Assembly (NCBI RefSeq): GCF_014164585.1
Contig: NZ_JACJFM010000012.1
Location: 1-64,000 of the forward strand
From: Oceanospirillum sediminis
Lineage (GTDB): Bacteria > Pseudomonadota > Gammaproteobacteria > Pseudomonadales > Halomonadaceae
Reading direction: 5' to 3'
DNA: 64,000 nucleotides
This document shows positions 1 through 9,416 of this stretch, piece after piece (the first letter of the stretch is position 1; each line of letters starts with the position of its first letter). A program made the translations under genes and the position numbers. Below the pieces are notes generated by a model. The model was given only the letters and a program-made list of their open reading frames with translations, made no database searches and had not been told where the DNA came from.

Positions 1-47
1 ATGGTAGTGTGGGGCCTCCCCATGTGAGAGTAGGACATCATCAAGCT
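1..47 (+). rRNA. 5S ribosomal RNA, 3' end (partial)
   Basis: The first bases match the conserved 3' third of bacterial 5S rRNA: the GGTAGTGTGGGG/CCTCCCCATG helix followed by the GAGAGTAGG segment. The 5' part lies outside the window. An intrinsic terminator follows directly, as expected for the last gene of an rRNA operon. The exact 3' end is estimated to within a few bases. Confidence 0.93.
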
Positions 48-57
48 TTAAATTAAG

Positions 58-86
58 AACCCCGGTCTCTATGACCGGGGTTTTTT
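58..86 (+). terminator. Rho-independent terminator of the rRNA operon
   Basis: A 10-bp perfect stem (58-67 pairing with 73-82, aaccccggtc/gaccggggtt) with a 5-base loop is followed by a T run. It sits about 10 bases past the 5S rRNA end. Confidence 0.93.
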
Positions 87-213
87 CGTTGGGGAAAGAA
101 AATGGGGCCGGAAAAGCTGAGCCAACGAAGCTGTAGTGTTATGAATATCTCTGGGCCCGCTATTTCTAATCTATAGGGGCCACTTCAATAGTGCAGGTAT
201 CAGACAGGCGAGC

Positions 214-1629
214 TCAGTCTTCACCAGTAAATTCTTCCCGTCGAATACCGTAGCGAGCCATTTTTTGATTCAGTGTACGTCTGGGTAAATCCAGTATTTC
301 CAGTACGGCTTTGATATTGCCATTATGCCGCGCCAGGCTACGGCGAATTACTTCAGCTTCGAATGCTGCTACCTGTACCGCTAATGGTTGTGAAGGATCT
401 GTTTTCAGCTCTGATGCCTGCATCGGTTGTTCATCCGGAAACAAAATACTGGCCACGGATAACCTCAGATCCAGCGCATAACGCATGGCCACATTTTTCA
501 GCTCACGTATATTGCCTGGCCAGGGATAGCGCTGCAGATTGCGAACCTCTTGTTCTGGTAAAGGACGAGCTTCCCTGCCATGATCTGCAGCGGTCTGGTG
601 AATATAGTGCTCAAACAGCAGAGGAATATCTTCCTGTCGATCTCTTAACGGGGGAATATGCAGCTGGGTTACATTCAGGCGATAGAAGAGGTCCTGACGA
701 AAGTTATCATCATTTTTCAGGTTACTTTTAGACGCAGCAATTATCCTGAGGTCGACCGGGATCGGCTTATTCCCTCCCAGGCGCTCAATTAATCCTTCCT
801 GCAGAGCACGCAGCAGACGTATCTGCAGATTAAGCGGCATACTTTCAATTTCATCCAGAAACAGAGTGCCGCCACTGGCGTATTCAAATTTACCCACCCG
901 GCGTTTACTGGCTCCGGTAAAAGCACCTGCTTCATGACCAAACAGTTCACTCTCAATCAGAGATTCCGGAATAGCTCCGCAATTAATCGGCACAAACTTT
1001 TCTTTGCTCCGGCTGCTGTATTCATGCAGGCACTGTGCAGCCACTTCTTTTCCGACGCCGGTTTCACCATAAATAATGACATTGGTATTCAGGTTTGCCA
1101 GTGTCAGTAGCTCCTGTTTCAGGTGCTGAGCCGGAGCGGAAATCCCCAAAAGGCGCTTGTCGATTCCGGTAGAATCCGACAGGTGTTGCTGTAAACGCAG
1201 GTTCTCCAACATCAGGCGGCGTTTGTCGCATGCCCGTTGCAGAGTTTCTACCAGACGTTCAGGGTTAAACGGTTTTTCAATAAAATCATAGGCCCCTTTG
1301 CGCATCGCATTCAGCGCCATATCCACATCACCATGCCCGGTAACCAGTACCACAGGCAGCTCCGGAATCTGCTGTAATAACTGATCCATCAGTGTCAGGC
1401 CATCCATATCTGGCATGCGTACATCTGTGACTACAATGCCTGTGAACTCAGGGCAGATATGTTGTAGGGCATTTCGGGCACTGTCGCAGACAATTACATC
1501 AAAACCAGACATTTGTAGCCATTTCTCAGTAGATTGGCGTACCAGGGCTTCATCATCCACCAACAACACAGTTCCCCTGCTATGATGGGTGTTTTGCTGA
1601 GATGTGGAACGAGGCTGTGACTGAGTCAT
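214..1629 (-). CDS. dctD: DctD-like sigma-54 dependent response regulator
   Basis: A 471-aa NtrC-class activator. Residues about 20-135 form a receiver domain with phospho-acceptor Asp69 in VTDVRMPDMDG. Residues about 165-400 form a sigma-54 AAA+ domain with Walker A GETGVGKE (188-195) and the sigma-54 contacting GAFTGA loop (235-240). The C-terminus is a Fis-type helix-turn-helix. LFLDEIESMP and the general layout fit DctD, which activates C4-dicarboxylate transporter genes with its kinase. It lies 48 bases downstream of the cognate kinase gene on the same strand, so the two are probably cotranscribed. No DctPQM or DctA transporter is in the window, so the regulated target is inferred from family only. 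Confidence 0.85.
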   Translation of the reverse strand: MTQSQPRSTSQQNTHHSRGTVLLVDDEALVRQSTEKWLQMSGFDVIVCDSARNALQHICPEFTGIVVTDVRMPDMDGLTLMDQLLQQIPELPVVLVTGHGDVDMALNAMRKGAYDFIEKPFNPERLVETLQRACDKRRLMLENLRLQQHLSDSTGIDKRLLGISAPAQHLKQELLTLANLNTNVIIYGETGVGKEVAAQCLHEYSSRSKEKFVPINCGAIPESLIESELFGHEAGAFTGASKRRVGKFEYASGGTLFLDEIESMPLNLQIRLLRALQEGLIERLGGNKPIPVDLRIIAASKSNLKNDDNFRQDLFYRLNVTQLHIPPLRDRQEDIPLLFEHYIHQTAADHGREARPLPEQEVRNLQRYPWPGNIRELKNVAMRYALDLRLSVASILFPDEQPMQASELKTDPSQPLAVQVAAFEAEVIRRSLARHNGNIKAVLEILDLPRRTLNQKMARYGIRREEFTGED

Positions 1630-1677
1630 ACAGGTAAAAGCTCCTGAGTTCTTGAAAAGTATACGCAGTATAAAGGA

Positions 1678-3876
1678 TCAGTGAGGGCAGGTCCGGGGCA
1701 GAGTGACCGTAAAGCTTGCTCCTGTCTTCTCTCCTTCCAATGTTGCCCTGTTTTCAGCCTGAATACTGCCCCCCAGGTCTTGCAGAATAGAACGCACAAT
1801 GGCCAGACCTAAGCCCAGTCCATGACCGATGGTCTTTGAGGTTACAAATGGATCAAACAGCTGAGGTAATAATTCAGGCGCGATGCCAGGGCCATTATCC
1901 AGTACTATTAGCTGAACCTTGTCAGAGCTGGCGGTTACTGTTAGCGATACTTCAGGTTCCTGAGTAGCCTCATCTGAGTGACTGGATACGGTTGATAGCG
2001 CATCCAGAGCATTTCTGATCAGGTTCACCAGCACCTGTTCAAGTCTTGCGCTGTCTCCCTGAATGTACAGGGTTTCCTCCGGCTGACTAACCTGCATGTG
2101 AATGTTGTCATCAATCAGTCTTTGTCTGAATAGCAGCAGAGCCTGGTCAATCGCCATCGGTAGTGGCACTGGCTGACTTTGTTGTGGCTTCTTATAAGCA
2201 AAGGTTTTCAGCTGGGTTGTTATCTGTGCCATGCGCTGAGTCAGGTCATCGATTACATCCAGGCTATCAGCCAGCATATCTGGCTGCCGTAAAATCTGTC
2301 GGCATATAGCGACATAGTTGCGAATAGCGGTCAGGGGCTGATTCAGCTCATGCACGACGGCAGATGACATTCTGCCCAATGCTACCAGCTTTTCAGCCTG
2401 CACCAGCTCTTCCTGTGCCGTTTCCAGGGCTCTGGTTCGTTCCTGTACTTTATATTCAAGGAATTCATTGGCTTTTTCTAGAGAGCTATTCGCTTCCGCC
2501 AGAGAGAGGTTCGCCTGATACAGCTCCAGTTCCAGCTTCTTCCGTCGGGAAATATCGATCACGGTCACCAGATACAAGCGTTCCTGGCTGTATTGCATCC
2601 GGCGAATTGAAATCATAATTGGAAATTCTGAGCCATCAGCACGCAATCCGGATGACTCATAACCAATTAAAGGTGAAAACCCTTTATGCTCCAGGCGGCT
2701 GAGCACCCGGTGAACCGGAGTGATTTCGTTTGCAGCCAGTAAACCTGTCACCTCTTTATCCATAATCAAAGGCACAGAAATACCAAATTGCTGCAATGCC
2801 ATTTCATTAGCAAAAGTGACCCTTGCCTGAGGGTTAACCAGTAACAATCCTACCTGAGCATTATTAATAATCGCTTTTTTCTGAGATTCACTACGTGCCA
2901 GTGCCAGACGGGTTTCATGTTGGGAGCGTAGCTTTAACCGCCGTTCACGCAGTAACAATGCCGCTAGTCCTAAGGCCAGAAAGCCTCCGACAGAGAACAG
3001 AAAGGCATTACGTACGTTACGTTTTACCACCTGAGTACTCTGTAATACCGTAACTCGCCAGGTAATATCATCCAGTACTACAGATCGCTCCAGCCATTGT
3101 TCCTTTCCCTGTTTCCAGAGTTGAGCAAAAATACCATCAGACAGAGAAATACTACTCTGTTGCATCTGCTGTTGCAGAGGCTGAAAACGCTTAAAGGGCC
3201 CTGTGCTGAAAAAAACATTTCCTGCTTCATCGCTGAGTACCAGGGTATCTGGTGATCGTATCTGACGCATCATCTGGTCGGTCTCAATACGCACCACTGC
3301 TGCACCGATAAAGCGCTTACCATCGTAAATGGGGGATGACAGGAAGTAAGCCGGATTCTGATGGCCGGAATTCAGACTGAACTGTCGTCCCCGGTGTCCG
3401 TCTCTGGCCTGTTGGTAATAAGCCTGATTATTGTGACTTCGAAGGAAGAAATCCTGCTCTTCACGCCAGTGGCTGTATGCCAGTGGCTGGCCATCCGCAT
3501 TCAGTACAAAAGCTGCTGATGAGCCTGCTACTAAGTTGATTTGCTCCAGATACAGACTGACCTCATCCCGGATATCAAAAAATGGCATGGCCAGCAGGTC
3601 TCTGGCATCCTTATTCTGCGAAATAAGAAAAGGCAGATAACGGTATTCACTCATCGCTTCACGTATCTGAGTAATCACCTGCAGGAGCTCATCTGAACCT
3701 TGTTGATGGAGATTCTGCAAAGTCCAGGTCCGGGCAAAGGTAATGGTCTGCCAGGTAATCACTAGTGACAATATCAGATAAATTACAATAGCCAGTATTC
3801 TTGGAGCAATTGTCGCTGTTTTCTTATGAGCAGAAGAGTCTGATGAACGGACGTCAGGATAAGAGGTTAAGGACAT
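1678..3876 (-). CDS. dctB: DctB/DctS-like membrane sensor histidine kinase
   Basis: A 732-aa kinase. A membrane segment at about residues 25-48 precedes a roughly 240-residue extracytoplasmic Cache-like sensor region. A second membrane segment (about 290-310) is followed by a PAS domain, a coiled-coil linker, the HisKA box with phospho-acceptor His509 (HELNQPLTAIRNY) and an HATPase domain (N box NLIRNALDA, G boxes DNGPGIAP and GLGLGLAIV). The HisKA sequence is of the DctB/FixL type. It is longer than a typical DctB because of the extra PAS domain, in which respect it resembles DctS. It is upstream of the dctD-like gene on the same strand. The family senses C4-dicarboxylates in the periplasm; the ligand here is inferred. 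Confidence 0.85.
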   Translation of the reverse strand: MSLTSYPDVRSSDSSAHKKTATIAPRILAIVIYLILSLVITWQTITFARTWTLQNLHQQGSDELLQVITQIREAMSEYRYLPFLISQNKDARDLLAMPFFDIRDEVSLYLEQINLVAGSSAAFVLNADGQPLAYSHWREEQDFFLRSHNNQAYYQQARDGHRGRQFSLNSGHQNPAYFLSSPIYDGKRFIGAAVVRIETDQMMRQIRSPDTLVLSDEAGNVFFSTGPFKRFQPLQQQMQQSSISLSDGIFAQLWKQGKEQWLERSVVLDDITWRVTVLQSTQVVKRNVRNAFLFSVGGFLALGLAALLLRERRLKLRSQHETRLALARSESQKKAIINNAQVGLLLVNPQARVTFANEMALQQFGISVPLIMDKEVTGLLAANEITPVHRVLSRLEHKGFSPLIGYESSGLRADGSEFPIMISIRRMQYSQERLYLVTVIDISRRKKLELELYQANLSLAEANSSLEKANEFLEYKVQERTRALETAQEELVQAEKLVALGRMSSAVVHELNQPLTAIRNYVAICRQILRQPDMLADSLDVIDDLTQRMAQITTQLKTFAYKKPQQSQPVPLPMAIDQALLLFRQRLIDDNIHMQVSQPEETLYIQGDSARLEQVLVNLIRNALDALSTVSSHSDEATQEPEVSLTVTASSDKVQLIVLDNGPGIAPELLPQLFDPFVTSKTIGHGLGLGLAIVRSILQDLGGSIQAENRATLEGEKTGASFTVTLPRTCPH

Positions 3877-4316
3877 AATTCACTCAATGGATTCAACCGT
3901 AATTGACACAGATATGTCCCAGGTAATTAAATTATTCGGATACATCTGCTCTGTATTCTGCTCAGGTTCTCAGGATTGATTCATCGGTAAAAAATCGGCT
4001 GATTGAACCCTTTTGATAATGCTCGGACTAATGAAGGTATAAATCCGGCCTGGATGTATCGTAACTTATCCAGATGTTATCTGGGATCAATAAATATTCT
4101 CGAAGAACAGAGTTTCGATAGGGTGCCAGTTCGGGCCCACACTTCGCTTACCTGGAGATTTTAGATAGCGGCTTTTCATAGTGATGCGTAGCAGGGGGAT
4201 TTTAATCAGGGTAAACAGTTAAAACAGAGCGGACGGTATCGGGATATTTATCAGCAGCATGAGGTGTTACTTGTCCCTGATCATAGCCACTCTGATTAAG
4301 GCCTTAATTTGGAGCT
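3877..4316. other. Intergenic region, no gene seen
   Basis: 440 bases between the kinase start and the end of the hydrolase-OsmC gene. No ORF with a convincing ribosome-binding site is present. It should hold the promoter for the dctB-dctD pair (reading left), but I could not identify a clear -35/-10 or a -24/-12 element. Confidence 0.5.
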
Positions 4317-5546
4317 TTAACGCTCTTGCAAGATGGTTTTAATTTCTATTTCACCTTCCAGTGTGCGATGAACAGGGCAACGGTCTGCAATTTCTAGCAG
4401 ACGACGACGCTCTTCGTCGGACAAGTCTCCGATCAGGGTAATCTGGCGTTCAAAACGATCAATCCTGCCAGCTGCTTTAGCATCCGGAGTGCAGCTTTCA
4501 CAATCTTCGGCATGCACTTTGTTATGGATTACATCCACCTGTACATGCTCCAGCTTCAGCTTTTTACGTCGGGCGTACATACGAATTGTCATAGAGGTAC
4601 AGGCACCCAGCCCGGCAGATACCAGCTGATATGGCGTAGCACCCAGATAATGACCGCCATAACCGGCAGGTTCATCTGCTACCAGATGGTGGCCATCCGC
4701 ACTGATATCCTGAGTAAAGCTGTCCGGGTCTGCTTCACTGACCCGAACCATGCCTTCTGGCGCATTCATCAGCTTAGGCAGTAAACTGACATCAATATAG
4801 CGCTGCACCCAGGCAGAAATCATCTCTGCGGCATATTCAGCATCTTCCGCGCGGGTCAGCAGATGATCCGCTGAATCCAGAGTAATAAAGCTCTTGGGAT
4901 GTTTCGCCATTTGGAACAAACTGGCAGCATTGTCCAGAGCGACTGTTTCATCCAGTGGAGCATGCAGCACCAGCAGGGCTTTTTTCAGATTAGCCACTTT
5001 ATCTTTCAGCGATGAAGCTGAAATATCATCAATAAACTGACGTTTAATGGTGAAGCGGCGTCCGGCCAGCTGAACTTCCGCTTCTCCCTGTTGACAGATC
5101 TCCGTTACCTTATGAGAAAAGTTATGCAGCACATGCTCGGGATCTGCCGGAGAGCCGATCGTTACTACTGCTTTGGCTTCTTCGACCTGCCCGGCGGCGG
5201 CAAGCATAGCGGCTCCGCCAAGAGAATGACCAATCAGTAACTGAGGAGCTTCATGATACTGCCTCAGATAATCCACCGCCTGTAGCAGGTCCTGCACATT
5301 GGAGCTGAAACCGGTATTGGCAAACTCACCTCCGGAGTGCCCAAGACCGGTAAAATCAAACCGGAGTACCGCGATGCCCAGTGACGCCAGCCGCTGAGCA
5401 ATCCGGCGTGCTGCCGGAATATCTTTTGAGCAGGTAAAGCAGTGGGCAAACAGAGCATAAGCCGCCGGTTTTCCAGTCGGTAAATCCAGTCTTGCGGCTA
5501 ACGTTGCGCCATCGTGGCCAGTAAATTCCAGACGTTCTGTTTTCAT
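4317..5546 (-). CDS. Bifunctional alpha/beta hydrolase / OsmC family protein
   Basis: A 409-aa fusion. Residues 1-255 are an alpha/beta hydrolase with nucleophile elbow GHSLGG (Ser108), acid Asp199 (HAPLDET) and His228 (SADHLL). Residues about 265-409 are an OsmC/Ohr-type domain with the two conserved thiols Cys316 (GLGACTSM) and Cys390 (DRCPVHRTLEGE). OsmC proteins reduce organic hydroperoxides through such a Cys pair. The fusion is a known architecture in proteobacteria. The substrate of the hydrolase half is unknown. It is monocistronic, with its own upstream region next to a long gene-free stretch. Confidence 0.9.
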   Translation of the reverse strand: MKTERLEFTGHDGATLAARLDLPTGKPAAYALFAHCFTCSKDIPAARRIAQRLASLGIAVLRFDFTGLGHSGGEFANTGFSSNVQDLLQAVDYLRQYHEAPQLLIGHSLGGAAMLAAAGQVEEAKAVVTIGSPADPEHVLHNFSHKVTEICQQGEAEVQLAGRRFTIKRQFIDDISASSLKDKVANLKKALLVLHAPLDETVALDNAASLFQMAKHPKSFITLDSADHLLTRAEDAEYAAEMISAWVQRYIDVSLLPKLMNAPEGMVRVSEADPDSFTQDISADGHHLVADEPAGYGGHYLGATPYQLVSAGLGACTSMTIRMYARRKKLKLEHVQVDVIHNKVHAEDCESCTPDAKAAGRIDRFERQITLIGDLSDEERRRLLEIADRCPVHRTLEGEIEIKTILQER

Positions 5547-6081
5547 CTATCCCTCCAGTCATCCTGGTATCTTCAGGTTCAGATATTCTCACTGAGCATC
5601 TATGCTCAGTAAGCAATATGTCTACAGCATAGAGTGTCTGATATCTGTATCATTATTTTTTAATTTACGATAAAAAAAGCGAAACAGATGCACTGATTCT
5701 CTCTGATACTGGCCGTTTCTGAATCGCTGAACCGGTTGTATTCACATGCTGGGCCTGCTCCTGACGCCGGACAACTGCGGAACTGAATCTCTCTGTGCTC
5801 ATCACCGGCTACACCGGAGTCGGGGACTGTAAAAGCCTGCTCACTGAAAAAACAGTTTTTACGTTTATGGCGGGGGCGAACCGGGCTGTTACATTGCCAG
5901 AGCATAGAACCCTGCCATCGGGCAGAAAGCTGTTCCGTAGCAGAACCTTCCAGTGCCACCAGCACAGATCTGGTAATTGTTTTTTGCTGTCGACAGAAGC
6001 TAAAAAGAACGGAGTCAGTGTGAGGGGGGGCAGGAAGCGGGGCAGTCAATGCAGAAGAATGGCTATATTCAGGCACAAAAA
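5547..6081. other. Intergenic region, no supported gene
   Basis: About 530 bases between the hydrolase-OsmC start and the tRNA terminator. Two overlapping open frames (5660-6076 minus and 5795-6100 plus) run through it. Neither has a recognisable fold, a good ribosome-binding site or protein-like composition, so I call neither. Confidence 0.5.
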
Positions 6082-6110
6082 AAGCCTGCTAACGTATTAG
6101 CAGGCTTTTT
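6082..6110 (-). terminator. Rho-independent terminator of tRNA-Ser
   Basis: The arms AAGCCTGCTAA and TTAGCAGGCTT form a stem flanked by A and T runs. Read on the minus strand it lies a few bases past the tRNA CCA end. Confidence 0.85.
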
Positions 6111-6116
6111 AAATTC

Positions 6117-6204
6117 TGGCGGAGAAGGAGGGATTCGAACCCTCGATACCTTTCGGTATACACACTTTCCAGGCGTGCGCCTTCGACCACTCGGCCACCT
6201 CTCC
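6117..6204 (-). tRNA. tRNA-Ser (anticodon GGA)
   Basis: The minus strand folds as a class II tRNA: acceptor stem GGAGAGG with CTTCTCC, D-arm GGCCGAGTGG, anticodon loop CTGGAAA (anticodon GGA, reads UCC/UCU), long variable arm (TACCGAAAGGTA), T-arm GGTTCGAATCC, discriminator G and an encoded CCA. The length is 88 nt including CCA. A terminator follows. Confidence 0.97.
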
Positions 6205-6356
6205 ACAATATGCTTGTCTTAGCTGGCTGTGCCTCAACAAGATGGCGCGTATTCTATATATACTTTTTGCTACGTGCAACCCCTTTTTTAAACTTTATTT
6301 GATTTTTTTTAACTCCGACAAAGGGTTAGCCGTTATTTACTGAAAGAATGCGCTCT

Positions 6357-6809
6357 CTAGCCTTCGAAGGCCACATAATCTCCGCTATATCGTACTGCCA
6401 GCGTCTCTCCCTGCCATATTTCGGCAATAATAGGCAGTTTACCCCGTCCTTTTTCACGTACCCGGTTTACCAGTAGTTCCGGTCCGGAAGATTCCGGGCT
6501 ATAGCAGCGGACAATAAAGTCTGTTGTTACAGGAGCAAAAAAATCGATAGTGCCGCTTTTAACAACAGCACTGCGCTCCAGATCATGATCGATCAGTATC
6601 AGAGTTGTCAGCGCCCAACCCGCCAGAGTGCAGAAAGCACTGATAGAACCGCCAAAGCCTGTGCCCTTATCATTCAGATTAGGAGCAAGATCAATATGAA
6701 ACTCCACCACATTCTGTTCAAAACAGATCCGGTTCAGTCCCATATGATTCACCAGAGGGATATGGCCTTTAATATGCTGTAAAAACTGATCGGTTCTTTG
6801 CTGATCCAC
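6357..6809 (-). CDS. YiiD_C-type hot-dog thioesterase
   Basis: A 150-aa protein matching the putative thioesterase domain found at the C-terminus of E. coli YiiD: conserved HIPLVNHMGL near the start, the LAPNLNDKGTGFGGS motif (residues about 41-55) that begins the hot-dog helix, and the SGTIDFFAPV strand (about 83-92). Such proteins are expected to hydrolyse an acyl-thioester, but no substrate is known. It stands alone between the tRNA and the nitroreductase. Confidence 0.8.
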   Translation of the reverse strand: MDQQRTDQFLQHIKGHIPLVNHMGLNRICFEQNVVEFHIDLAPNLNDKGTGFGGSISAFCTLAGWALTTLILIDHDLERSAVVKSGTIDFFAPVTTDFIVRCYSPESSGPELLVNRVREKGRGKLPIIAEIWQGETLAVRYSGDYVAFEG

Positions 6810-7028
6810 GGAAAAAGATCTCCTTCAAGAAAAAATCGACTCTGTAATGTCAATGATCCGCAAGCTGACACAGAGATAAACCAGACTGCAGCTGCTGAAA
6901 TCCAGAGCTACAGTCCGTTATTGCTGCGTTGATAGATATCTGCCTGTCACAGGCACACTGTTTTCAATCCTGGTAAAACAGAATAAGTCTTATGTTGCAG
7001 CAGCTATTATTAACGATGTTGCAGGTAA

Positions 7029-7589
7029 TCAGCTCCAGCGCTGAACAAAATCATCGCTATTATGTTCTGGTACGGGTTTGGTTCGTCCTTCAATCTCTCC
7101 CAGATAAATAAAACCTGTGATCACATCGTCGCCACTCAGTCCCAGTCCTTCTGCTACAGTGGATTCAAATGCGACATCACCTGTGCGCCACATGGCTCCC
7201 AGACCTTTAGCATGAGCTGCCAGCAGAATATTCTGAGCTGCAGTACCTGCTGAAATTACCTGTTCAATCACCGGTACTTTGGGATGATCAGAGACCACTT
7301 TTGCAATTACAGCAATCACCACAGGTGCTCTTAATGGCATATTGCGGCGCTTGCGCTGTGCCGCTTCATCGGCATCCGGTTGCTCTGACAGAAGCGAATC
7401 ACAGAATAATTGTCCGAGTTTGTCACGGCCTTCTCCGGTAAACTCAACAAACTGCCAGGGACGCAGGTTTCCATGATCAGGGGCACGTAGCGCCGCCTGA
7501 TACAGAAACTCCATGATTTCCGGATCAGGCACTTCTCCGCCCAGTTTGGGATGAGAATTTCTCTGCAGTAACAAATCTTCTGTTTTCAT
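7029..7589 (-). CDS. YdjA-like FMN nitroreductase
   Basis: A 186-aa minimal nitroreductase (E. coli YdjA is 183 aa). Visible family motifs are the N-terminal RNSHPKLGG (RRS-like FMN phosphate loop), RAPDHGNLRPWQF, FRAPVVIAVIAKV-like (LRAPVVIAVIAKV), QVISAGTAAQNILLAAHAKGLGAMWRTG and the C-terminal FIYLG strand. It reduces nitro or quinone compounds using NAD(P)H, acting in the cytoplasm as a dimer. The natural substrate is unknown. It is divergent from the 7677 gene across an 87-base gap. Confidence 0.88.
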   Translation of the reverse strand: MKTEDLLLQRNSHPKLGGEVPDPEIMEFLYQAALRAPDHGNLRPWQFVEFTGEGRDKLGQLFCDSLLSEQPDADEAAQRKRRNMPLRAPVVIAVIAKVVSDHPKVPVIEQVISAGTAAQNILLAAHAKGLGAMWRTGDVAFESTVAEGLGLSGDDVITGFIYLGEIEGRTKPVPEHNSDDFVQRWS

Positions 7590-7676
7590 TACAATCTCCA
7601 GACAAGCCCTGAATAGTCGATAACTAACAGACAGGGTAGAATTAAGCTAACTGATTCTGATATAAGGAATTGTGAC

Positions 7677-8147
7677 ATGGATTCACTTTCAATGGCACAA
7701 CTGGCCATCATCCAGGTAATTGTTGTTCTGGCTGGTGCTGTGTTTTTTCTCTTGCTGTATACCCGTTATCTGAAAAAGCAGATTACGCAGCTGAAACAGG
7801 GTATTGATCCAACCGCAGGCAAAAAATCCGGTTCAGGCTCTATGCCGAATACTGCCGATGTTTCCAGCCTGGATACCAGTCGTATTACTGGTGAAATCGG
7901 TGAGTTGCGCAAGATGCTGGATGAAAAATTATTGCTGACAGCCAATATGCGTAAGCTGACGGAGGCGCTGGAGCTGCAACCGGATTCACCTGATGTACTG
8001 GCCCAGCAGAAGAGTACACTGCATCATCTGGAAGAATACATTAACCACAGCCGCAAAGAAGCCGGGGCTGTTGAAGAGCGCGTTGACCAGTATAAAGAGC
8101 AGCTGAAAAAGGCGAAACGTATCATTGAACAGGCTAAAAGCAAGTAG
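7677..8147 (+). CDS. Hypothetical membrane-anchored coiled-coil protein
   Basis: A 156-aa protein with one N-terminal membrane segment (about residues 8-28, IIQVIVVLAGAVFFLLLY), a Ser/Gly-rich linker and a long C-terminal helical, charged region (about 68-156) that looks like a coiled coil. The start has a good ribosome-binding site (aaggaa, 10 bases upstream). I recognise no family. The topology suggests a cytoplasmic coiled-coil tethered to the inner membrane. It is convergent with mazG and divergent from the nitroreductase. Confidence 0.7.
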   Translation: MDSLSMAQLAIIQVIVVLAGAVFFLLLYTRYLKKQITQLKQGIDPTAGKKSGSGSMPNTADVSSLDTSRITGEIGELRKMLDEKLLLTANMRKLTEALELQPDSPDVLAQQKSTLHHLEEYINHSRKEAGAVEERVDQYKEQLKKAKRIIEQAKSK

Positions 8148-8486
8148 TTGTTTGCACCTGAGCGGAGCTGATATGTACTAATGCAGCTGATACCCCGGAT
8201 ACTGTCCTTAGTTTCATTTCTGAAGCAGCACGCCCGGTCTGATAAGAGACTGGACGTGATGTTGCTCGGAATATATTCCTTTCGGAACAGGTTCAAGGCA
8301 AGATCATACTGTTAAGATTGACCTGCTTACTGAGCCTGCTCCAGATATTTCTTCAGACGGTCTTTATTCATCATAAAACTGCTCTGAAAAAGCAGCAGAA
8401 TCCTCAACTTTCTTATCCAGATTAACCGGGGCTACCTGCTACCATTAAGTCGGCCATCGCGATCTCAATCTGGCTGTCGAGGTTTA
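8148..8486. other. Intergenic region, no gene seen
   Basis: 339 bases between the convergent coiled-coil gene and mazG. Short minus-strand frames around 8331-8400 read as charged peptide fragments but are broken by stops and have no start context, so they are not called. No clear terminator hairpin was found. Confidence 0.4.
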
Positions 8487-9416
8487 TTATTCCAGTGATT
8501 TGGCTTCATCCCACCAGGCATCCATTTGTGCCAGATCGACATCGTCAAATGTCAGTGCTCTTTCTGACAGTTTTTGTTCGATATAACGAAAGCGCTGTTC
8601 AAACTTACGGTTTGTGCCTCTCAGAGCTGTTTCCGGATCCTGTTTCAGAAAACGTGTCAGATTGGTGCTGGCAAACAGCAAATCGCCATATTCTTTGCGA
8701 GCAGCCACCATATCCTGCTCATTTACTGCTTCTTGTACTTCATCCAGTTCTTCCCGGATTTTATCCAGTACGCCCTGAATATCCGGCCAGTCAAACCCGA
8801 CGCGGGACGCTCTTTTTTGTAGCTTGGCTGCCCGACTGAGTGCAGGTAAGGTAACCGGCACATCCGCCAGAATCGAAGGATTCTCATCGGTAATACCTTT
8901 CTCTGCTTTTTCCTGAGCTTTAATGGCTTCCCAGTTTTGCTTAACGCTCTGCTGATCCGTTTTTGCCCGTGCAATATCCGTCTCCGCAACCGTGTTCAGA
9001 GCAGCACCGCTTTGCCCAGGTTCAGAAATGGTTAAGTCAGTGTTTGTCTCTGTCTCAGAGGGCACTGTATTATTCTCAGGGGCCGTTTCATACAGGTGGC
9101 CATTTTCAAATACATGAGGATGGCGACGTACCATTTTTTCTGTCAGACCATGAACCACATCTTCCAGCTTAAACCAGCCTTTTTCATCTGCCATCTGAGC
9201 GTAATAGATTACCTGAAACAGCAGATCACCCAGTTCATCCTTCAAGTGAGACCAGTCTTCACGCTCAATGGTATCTGCCACTTCATAAGCTTCTTCCAGG
9301 GTATAGGGTACGATAGTGGCAAAGGTCTGTTCCTTGTCCCACGGACATCCGGTCTCCGGGTCACGTAAACGGGCCATCAGGTATGTAAGATCCTGAACAG
9401 AATAGTGCTGGCTCAT
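8487..9416 (-). CDS. mazG: Nucleoside triphosphate pyrophosphohydrolase MazG
   Basis: 309 aa from the ATG at 9416, which has AGGAGC 8 bases upstream. An in-frame start at 9473 would only add a spurious hydrophobic leader. Two MazG helical domains are visible: the N-terminal one with PWDKEQT, LEEAYEVAD and LKDELGDLLFQV (residues 25-68), and the C-terminal one with REELDEVQEA and EYGDLLFASTNLTRFL. MazG hydrolyses (d)NTPs to NMP and pyrophosphate in house-cleaning. Compared with E. coli MazG (263 aa) the linker after RRHPHVFEN is about 40 residues longer and acidic/Thr-rich (about residues 106-150). Confidence 0.93.
   Translation of the reverse strand: MSQHYSVQDLTYLMARLRDPETGCPWDKEQTFATIVPYTLEEAYEVADTIEREDWSHLKDELGDLLFQVIYYAQMADEKGWFKLEDVVHGLTEKMVRRHPHVFENGHLYETAPENNTVPSETETNTDLTISEPGQSGAALNTVAETDIARAKTDQQSVKQNWEAIKAQEKAEKGITDENPSILADVPVTLPALSRAAKLQKRASRVGFDWPDIQGVLDKIREELDEVQEAVNEQDMVAARKEYGDLLFASTNLTRFLKQDPETALRGTNRKFEQRFRYIEQKLSERALTFDDVDLAQMDAWWDEAKSLE

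Noticed and set aside
5660-6100. Two opposing open frames (138 aa minus, 101 aa plus) in the tRNA-adjacent gap
   Set aside because: No ribosome-binding site, no recognisable fold, Ser/Cys/Arg-rich composition typical of a non-coding frame, and mutual overlap.
8331-8400. Fragmentary minus-strand peptide (KDRLKKYLEQAQ) downstream of mazG
   Set aside because: Too short, out of frame with the adjacent readable stretch, and not identifiable; could be chance.
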